Shown: in pieces, positions 56,841 to 64,000 of the stretch
Numbering within the stretch: the first letter of the stretch is position 1
Layout: every line of letters begins with the position of its first letter
Source of the DNA: Gyromitra esculenta
Taxonomy: Eukaryota > Ascomycota > Pezizomycetes > Pezizales > Discinaceae
Direction: 5' to 3'
DNA length: 64,000 nucleotides
NCBI GenBank assembly: GCA_038503075.1
Contig: JBCAML010000011.1
Location: 744,001 to 808,000 of the forward strand
Notes under the pieces: model-generated
Told to the model about the DNA's origin: nothing
Seen by the model: the letters and a program-made list of their open reading frames with translations, nothing else
Databases searched by the model: none
Translations under genes and position numbers: made by a program

Positions 56841-59235
56841 CTATGTTACAATCCTATTACCAGGTACTTCAGGTGATTCCGACTTGAATCGTTTTGAAGC
56901 TGGGCTAGAAGGAGGTGAAAACGGTTTGCCGTTTGATGCTGTGCGGGCGGATAAGATCTCTGGCGCTTCGTAGGGAACGATATCCTCAGGCAACCCAGAT
57001 ATGTCGATATCTCCTCTAAAGACATGTCTCTCGCTGGCAGCTTCTGGTGAATCATACAGTGATAGCTTCTCGAGTGAGCCCAGCATCCCCTCCGCAGCCC
57101 ACAGATTTTCTGAAACTCCATCAATCCTATTACTCCATTAGGCATCATACTTGATTAGTTATACAAATTGGAGGTGGGGGTTTCCTTACTTCGAGGCTGC
57201 GCCTTCTTTTATTTTATTGAACCGACCGTTACTCACTCCTTCTAGCTTGAGCCAAGCAAACCGAAGGCCATCACGCAGAAAAACCATAGCGTGAAACCCA
57301 GTCTCGTCAATTCGGTCATTCATCACCTTCGCCAGCCATTCCTGGTGACATTTCTGTCGCAGCTCCATCCCAGCAGCAAATACCGGAATCGCTCTAATCA
57401 CCACCACCATCACCACCACCAAGTTAGATGCGCCGTGTACAACCGCACCAGCCATTCAAACCAAGACTTACATTGAACCATCAGCAGAAGACGGCAAAAA
57501 AGCAAAAATCCTCAGGGCCGCGTGACAAAGTGACCCAATGCTCGGCGGAGCAACCAGCGCTTCGGGATACCGTATACGGAAGAGTTGAAGCCTGACACCG
57601 ATTGCCCATCCATGAACCAGTCCAACACAGTGATGCGGATACCTCCTGGGGATAATGGATGCGATTCCAGTGGTGTTGATATCCTCCTCTTCGCCATTTT
57701 CACCCGTTACTGGATCTTCGTCCAGCGCCTTGAACCAGATTGGGATTTCCGCGTACCACGCATTGAGGTCTTGGTCTAATTTAGACACGCGGGAATCGAT
57801 ACTGTTTTGTAGGCGTTCCTTCTCTTCAGACGATGGGTTTCCACCGGATTTTACCCATAAGTCTCTCCTGCGCTGTAGTGTCCATGATTTGAGGTGTGTG
57901 AGTTTACAGCAGATCACACAAAGCTTAGACAGAGCGGCGTCTGCAACTAGAAGAGTCGGTGAGTCCTGCGTAATTGGTACGCGTGTGAACGGGTCTACAG
58001 TCCACCAATCCTACAAAACCGGAAATTAGCTTCCGGAAAGAAAAAAAAAAGCTTGTTTCAGGCAGTAAAGAAAGCACACTCACGCTTGTCATGAAAGTTG
58101 GGTTTCCTGTGATGCTTGAGGTTGCAATATCCGCTCTCTTGAAGGCCGCATAGAGAGCTCTTCCTACAGGAGTCATGTGTGCTGCCTTGCCTAGAAAAAA
58201 AAAGAAATAGTGAGTAAAATACTCTAAGGTTTTATTACCAATGGGTAAGTACCTCTAGCAAGTATTATATCCCTTCCTCCTAACATATGGACACCCATTT
58301 TAACATTTTCCCCATTCCATATCTTAAACAAAAAGTCAGCAAAAAAAAACCACCCTATAAAAAAATCGTGACATCATGCTATAATACCTCGTAGTGACTT
58401 AAGATAATACTAGTTGCTAATAATGAATCCGTACCCCCCATCCTGAAGCCAGGATTCGACACAGCTCTGAAGTGCTCCTTCAATGATTTCTGGTAATGGG
58501 ATGCAGCATCCACTGTCATAATCCGAGGATCTTTCTTCATCAAACCCGTCTGCAACGCCGCCAATGCTAGAATACCTTCCATCAGGGCTGGCGAATCATG
58601 GGCCATTGCTGGTATATACTTGCGGAATAGATCAATATAAGATGGCGAAGTATCTGCCAACCGTTTCGCCGAGAGCTTCAGATAAATCGCCAAGAGCTCC
58701 TGATTAGTAGGGTTGTTTAGAGATGATGGCCGTGGGGGCGCCAATGTCACTGTTGTTGGATTCCAACTACACTCGATATGAGCCAAATTGGGGCTGGTAA
58801 AAAAAAAGAGAGAGACGGAGGAGAGGTGGATGTGCCTACCCCGACATCGGCAATGATATCTCGTCCAGTAGCTTTGGTGAGAATTTTGGGACATATTCGG
58901 GAAAGTGGTCCAGTATCGATTGATCCCGGGCCATTGGCCCTTTCCCAAATATCGGTGATGAGATCGATGTATTAGAATCGAAGCTGTAAATACTTTCCGG
59001 GGAAGTTGCTTCGCTAGAATAGTCCGAAGCAACTGGACTACTGATCGTGAGGATCGTGTTTCCGTTTCCCGCGCTTATCTATAAGCTATTAGGACGTCAT
59101 TCCGAATCCAATTAAGAAAGAGAGAAAAAAGGCTAGTAATAGAAAAATAAGTCTACTTACGGAAGCTTTGCGCTTTCTGTTCGCTCCTGTTAAGACGTCT
59201 TTTCTCCTCAACATCTCATTTACAAACAGCTCCAT
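56841..59235 (-). CDS. Fungal-specific transcription factor domain protein (Fungal_trans_2 type), no Zn2Cys6 seen
   Basis: Such proteins are usually regulators of metabolism or transport with an N-terminal Zn2Cys6 cluster. The model has eight exons of roughly 670 aa, from ATG at 59235 to the stop at 56841. It begins MELFVNEMLRRKDVL and a basic stretch (TGANRKRKAS), then a Ser-rich linker and the regulatory domain: ARDQSILDHFPEYVPKFSPK, HIECSWNPTTVTLAP, SSLNNPTNQELLAIYLKLSA, SYIDLFRKYIPAMAHDSPAL, LALAALQTGLMKK, DAASHYQKSLKEHFRAV, IWNGENVKMGVHMLGGRDII, DWWTVDPFTRVPITQDSPTL and a C-terminus with a nuclear-type basic patch (SPASKRFKSESPEV). I find no CX2CX6C cluster within or just upstream of the first exon, so the binding domain is either on an exon I missed or absent. 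Confidence 0.72.
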
Positions 59236-61348
59236 ATCCCCTGTTTCCCCAGAGGCTTAAGATCAGCTTGAGCTTCGCTAACAGCAATAAGCGCCCAAAA
59301 AAGCCACCATCTCCAACAAAATACGGAGGAGATTGCCCTCTCTTTGGGTTTTACACTTCTTCTTCCAACTTTTATTTCCCAGAAATAAGGGGACCATACC
59401 AGTCTGATTCTTCTCTACCTTTGGAGAATTTCGCACCATCACCAACTCATCCTTCTCCTTCGTTGGCCACCGAGTGACCCCATGATCTTCCGCTCCTCCT
59501 CCTCCTTCTCCTCCTCCTTCTCCCCCCTCCTCCTCTTCAAACCTCGATGGCGCCGCAAGGCTTCGTAGCTTTTGTGGACTCCGCATATTTTCTGCTTTGA
59601 CAATTCCTTTTATGGAAATAAAAAACTTATTCGATTATCGCAAAGTCGGCAAGTGTGCAGCTTTAGATCGCATTGTAGCTCCCTTTTAGAGAACTTTAAA
59701 GGAAGGAAGGAAAGGAAACAGGCGCCCTTTCCCCCCAAGTATTACGTTGCTTGTATTTTGGGGGGGAGACGTAGGAAGGTAGGTAGGTAAGTAGAGGTAG
59801 GGTTTTGTTTTTTGAACTACCGAGTGCGCCGAAATAAACCCTCAGAATTTCTAAAAAAGAAATAAGGACACCCCGGACTGTAGGCACTATTGACGAAATA
59901 ACCTCCACCCCCCTGGTCAAGAGAAGTTATATGACAGTGATTTTGATTTTGATTTTGATTTTTCCTTTTTTTGCGAGGATCTCTAACTTATATAGGGCAA
60001 CGGTAGAGAAAGCGAGAGTAGAGTTGGGAAAAGGAAGGGGGGGTGGATGAGTGAACGATATCGGTTGTACGAAAACCCTTGCAAGAAGGAAGGAAAAAGG
60101 AAGGGATGGGGGAAGGCGCACGGTTTACCGATCGAAAAAAAAAGATGAACGGTGAACCCTCTACAGATAGGTAGGAATAAACCCCCCTGCGCTTGGTGGC
60201 GGGATTCGGTACCTGTCTACTGGATTGGTCGAGACGAGGGAAAAGGGAAACAGGAGACGAGAAAGACGGAGGAACTTTCCCTCGGTTCCACGGATTCTGG
60301 AGGGAGTAAGGCTGGTTGGGTGGACAGCAGCAGCAGCAGCCTCAGCCGTTGTCCGATAGATCTATGGTCACAGTTGGTTGTGGGGGCTTGTGGAACGGAG
60401 GGGGGGATCACAAAGTCGAGCATGCATTTCTTTGTATTAATAGGGTTGCTACGCCTGCCTGCCGAGGCTGGGGGGGAGGGACAACCCAACTCGAGCATCG
60501 TGAACAATTGAAGCTGAAATCGTCGTCAGTAGCATACGTAGGTAGTGCGATAGATTGAATAAGAATGTAAGTGCAGATTGGCCTTCTGGGAGCTGAACTT
60601 TCACGCAAGTTTTCCCGGAAGTAGAACAGCCCTCGCTCGTCATGGAGAAATCCTATCGTCTGCTAGCGTGGATCAAGTATCTCAAGTTTTGTTCAATTCA
60701 ACGAACGCTGAAGACGTGAATAAGTAAATAAGCATGTATACATGTATGTACATGTAGGCACTAGGTAGGGCTGGGAGGTACAAGACGCGCAGTATGCATA
60801 AAATATCACTGTGGCTTCCTGCAGGCGGCTATCGCACAAATGATACATGAGAAGAGCCTTGGGAGGGGGTCATGAGACGGTTTAATTGTATATTTCATCA
60901 GCTACAAAACAACAATCTAAAAGTTTAGACACCGATTCTACTGCATCGACGGGGCCATGTAAGTATATACAAACGTTAAAGCGATATCAGATAAAAATAA
61001 TTAAGCGATCTTAGTACTACCACCACTACCGCCCCACCTCTGGCCATTCCCAAAAAGAGGCAGAGCGAGAAAAAGAAGATAAAACCAAAAGGAAATGGCG
61101 GCTTATTTCAGCCAATGCAAGACCGTTGCGCCGTCCAATTACCCGTCTGAAATAAGATGGTTCTGCTGCAGAGCCATTTGGGAAATCCCTCCCACGTGGA
61201 AAACATGTGGTCGTGAAGCCGTTAAAGCAGGATCGTACCCGCGTTTTCCGATCGCGCGACATTAGCGTCACAATCCATTATTTCTCCCACGAAAAAAATA
61301 AAAATAAAAACCGCAATTAATGGGATAAGTAACCACAAAAGGGAGCAT
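59236..61348. other. Intergenic region with low-complexity tracts, no gene seen
   Basis: The stretch contains CTCCTCCTT repeats (59485-59540), GATTTT repeats (59938-59960), purine runs and two tandem TACATGTA motifs (60739 and 60749). Open frames on either strand between 60150 and 60650 come from G/C-rich tracts without family features. The first 100-400 bases are the likely leader and promoter of the transcription-factor gene. Confidence 0.45.
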
Positions 61349-63522
61349 TCAGCTTTGCTCGCATCGTAGGGCCCACCCTTTTATGGCCATAACACCGGTG
61401 ATCCAGCTCATGAGAAGAGCTGTGATGCCGATGATGATGGTAAGGATAAACATTGGGTCTGCACCCATTTGGTCCAGATACTTCACCGTGTCTTTATTCT
61501 ACACATGAAAAACTAGGTCAGAACGGAAGATCCCGGTAATGATTAAGGGGGATTCTCGACACGGAAGCAAAAACTTACACTAGACATGAAGACGAGTCCT
61601 CCAGCCATAAGGCAAAATGACCCCACAATCTCAGTGGGGGGTCTAGAGGGAAAGTAAGAGGACGGGGGTGAGAGATAAAGTAATGCGTAGGTCAAAAGCC
61701 GAAAGACCGAGAATCCGGATAAAAGTGTTCCCCACTAAATTACCAAGGTGTTCACAAACCGGTTAGTTATTATTATTCGAGCTAACAAGTGAAGAGAACC
61801 AAGAGGTGCATGTACGTACCTGAGTGTGAATAGTAGTTGACAAAGCAGATGCTTGGTGATGTTTACTCATCATCGAACCCAAAATGAATATTATCAAAGC
61901 TGGGAGTGGGTTGTACGAAATATTATAGTTGCTTGGGCGCCGGTTTTCAGGGGATATGGCGGCATATAGGTTTTGTGGGGGTGTAACATAGGTAGAGATC
62001 GGACGATTGAGCAAACTCCGAATATCTCGAGACTCGATGAGAATCCCACACTAACTACGGTCAACATATCGCCGGTCTCTCTCATGGAGAAAATTGACAC
62101 TCACGAGCCCACCGCCAATGAACATGAAGGCTATTGATACGTGTTCCAAGTCTCCATGTGACCAGGCACCACCCGCACCAGCGAGATGTTCCAGAAATAC
62201 ATTGGAGCACCCGTAGACGAACATCACTGCAGATTCCAACATCTCGGCCGAGGGTATTGATTCTCTCCACTTTCCTCCATATTCCCGAGGAGGCCTAAGA
62301 TTCCAAGCCTGCGGAAAGGCTCGTCAGAACTTGGCCAAATTAAAGGGGGGAAGCAGTGTTTACCCATCCGAGCTCACTGAAGGCGCCTAGCCATCTTCCT
62401 AACGTAAGAACCCCGTAGAGAAAGAAGATGCCACCCTTGATGAAGTGCGCAAGACCGTTGAAGACGCGGTCCCCCATCTGCCGCAGAAGCGCCACATCAG
62501 TACGGCGCGACGGGGACCCACCAGAATTAAAATAAAATAAAAAAGCTTGATTCCACTTACGAATATCCCGCTGCCAGTCACAACGCCCAAACAGATCTGC
62601 ACGAACCCCAGCATCACCAGCGAGCGCTCAACCAGGGAATAGCCAAAGCTGCTAATTTCCACGACACGCCTATTAAACACGAACGGCATGTAACGGGACA
62701 GGAAATTCTCGAGGCCGCTCGTGTCTACGAGGCGTCTGGCAAAGGGCACCCTTCTTTCGCGAGGCAGGTTCAGGTGCGGAAGGTCCAAGCTCTCAAGATT
62801 GGTATGTCCACGATCACCGTACAGAGAGGACGTTGAAGGAGATCTAGAGTAGTATTCCTCCGTGCCCTGTCCACTGTCGCCAGAAGGGCGATGTGCTTGC
62901 TCTTCTTCTTCTATCGATACCGGGATAAAGCCCGATCTCTCCTCCTTGCTACCGAGACGCTCGGGGAGCGCTGACCTCACAACCGTTCCTAGAACCCCCA
63001 AAGCGGACTGCACCACCAGTATCCAGATAATAGCCCATCCGAGTTTGCGGTAAGAATTGTTTGGATACAGATCAGGGGTAGCGTTATCGTAAAGGAAGCC
63101 CAGGAATGCGCCTACACCGTGCGAAGCGAGGAATAGTAATTTGGCTGGAAAATGATACCGCGAACCAGAAATATGAAGCACGGCCGCTTATGGATCCCAA
63201 CGTCAATAAAAGCCCATGAACATGAAACCTCTATAGCACCGAATAAGTAAATAAATAAAAAATACTCACAAACAGGCATAACTAATATCCACCCAATAGA
63301 TATTAACAAAATATGCCCATAGAGCAAGCCTCTATGTTCTGGGAAAGTGAAATAATTCTGGAGATCATGTGTCGTCGTGGGCGCATGGCCCATGTGTTCA
63401 TGCTCGTGCTCGTGCTCATGCTCATGTTCATGTTCATGTTCATGTCCATCATGCGCGTAAACCACACCCAGACAAAAAAAAATCAGGCACAGGAGTCCTA
63501 CTTTAGATCGTAGACCGAGCAT
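61349..63522 (-). CDS. Ytp1-like multi-pass membrane protein
   Basis: The Ytp1 family (N-terminal DUF2427, C-terminal Ytp1 domain) is fungal, of unknown biochemical function, with several predicted membrane passes. The ATG is at 63522 and the TGA at 61349-61351. A signal peptide (MLGLRSKVGLLCLIFFCLGV) is followed by an alternating His-Glu stretch. Then comes the N-terminal domain (YFTFPEHRGLLYGHILLISI, HISGSRYHFPAKLLFLASHG), a hydrophilic Ser/Glu linker, and the C-terminal Ytp1 domain (FNRRVVEISSFGYSLVERSL, NGLAHFIKGGIFFLYGVLTL, WRESIPSAEMLESAVMFVYG, FMFIGGGLV). The last exon ends ITGVMAIKGWALRCEQS. At least five introns are visible, for example CCTGTTT|GTGAGT at 63268. The His-Glu repeat suggests metal binding, which is inference. 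Confidence 0.85.
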
Positions 63523-64000
63523 CTCGAATAGAATTCTTCCACCAGCAACAACTGTGAATTCTGTGCCGACCTCTGGAAGTAGAGAAAGAAAAATGCGCGC
63601 ATAGCTCTTCCTCCCATTACTTAAATGATGCCCCCTCCCCTCGTCTCCACCACCACCACTGCCGATGTGTTAGAAATGCATTCGGAGGCCGTCGGGCCTT
63701 AAAGCTACCGACTGATTTACGAAAAAGGTGACTTTTCCGTAGAAGGAAAGCAAAGCCCAGACCACGAGGTTGAAAGCTGTCCGCGGTGGAATCCTCTAGT
63801 GACGAAGATGACGTACTTAATCGTTGTCGTATCGACTGGGGGGGTTGTTACTCACCATCATGCGAGGAAATGAGCAATAGGCTCTTCTTTCCCGGCAAAT
63901 TAAGTCGCCAAGATCCTATGGAGGTTAGTAGTCCGATGATGTTTTTTTTTTCTATTAGACCAAAATTCGGTTTTTTTTATGTGTGTGTCTATTTCCAAAG
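63523..64000. other. Upstream region of the Ytp1-like gene
   Basis: The last 480 bases of the window hold the leader and promoter of the Ytp1-like gene, with C/T-rich sequence near 63610-63660. No gene is seen at the edge. Confidence 0.5.

Noticed and set aside
63400..63450. CATGCTCGTG-type repeat as a non-coding microsatellite
   Set aside because: It lies in frame in the first exon of the Ytp1-like gene and encodes the His-Glu run.

Overview
The window is nuclear DNA from a filamentous ascomycete (Pezizomycotina). Genes carry many short introns with GTRNGT donors and CTAAC/CTGAC-type branch points. The identifiable proteins are typical of ascomycetes: a Nab3-like RNA-binding protein, Cwh43, Mis14/Nsl1, a Ytp1-like protein, a LaeA/TAM-type methyltransferase and a fungal-specific transcription-factor domain. 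Long gaps between genes and a large retrotransposon cluster would suit a repeat-rich lineage such as the Pezizomycetes, but the sequence does not settle the lineage.

Layout. 0-1 kb: a small conserved-looking protein (minus). 3.6-6.5 kb: a RasGAP with RasGAP C-terminal domain (minus). 9.0-11.9 kb: the exosome exonuclease Rrp6 (minus). 12-20.4 kb: foldback elements and MITEs, with a coiled-coil protein (plus), the kinetochore protein Mis14/Nsl1 (minus) and an RBR ubiquitin ligase (plus). 20.45-37.51 kb: a Tc1/mariner element packed with LTR retrotransposons. 38.8-40.4 kb: a SAM-dependent methyltransferase (plus). 41.9-45.4 kb: Cwh43 (minus). 46.2-49.0 kb: a Nab3-like protein (plus). 49.7-50.9 kb: a LETM1-like mitochondrial protein (minus), divergent from prefoldin subunit 3 at 51.2-52.0 kb (plus). 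52.8-55.2 kb: a PPR protein (plus). 56.8-59.2 kb: a fungal transcription-factor-domain protein (minus). 61.3-63.5 kb: a Ytp1-like membrane protein (minus). The host genes show no shared pathway.

The main discovery is the 17-kb transposon stack. A Tc1/mariner element with perfect 46-bp terminal inverted repeats holds a pol-less LTR element. That holds a solo LTR, which holds an inverted LTR, which holds chromovirus B, which holds chromovirus A in the opposite orientation, which holds a tRNA-derived SINE-like insertion. Most levels are fixed by 5-bp target duplications. Both chromovirus copies end gag with a TTTAAAC slippery heptamer, a TAG stop 0 nt later and a stem-loop 6 nt downstream whose arms differ by compensatory changes. 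This is direct comparative evidence for programmed -1 frameshifting. Small indels concentrated in 21.3-23.4 kb conflict with the perfect outer repeats and may be an assembly artefact.

Other unexplained signals are a palindromic octamer, TACATGTA, found ten times and only outside genes, and a MITE-like family whose ends carry TATAAGAATA.
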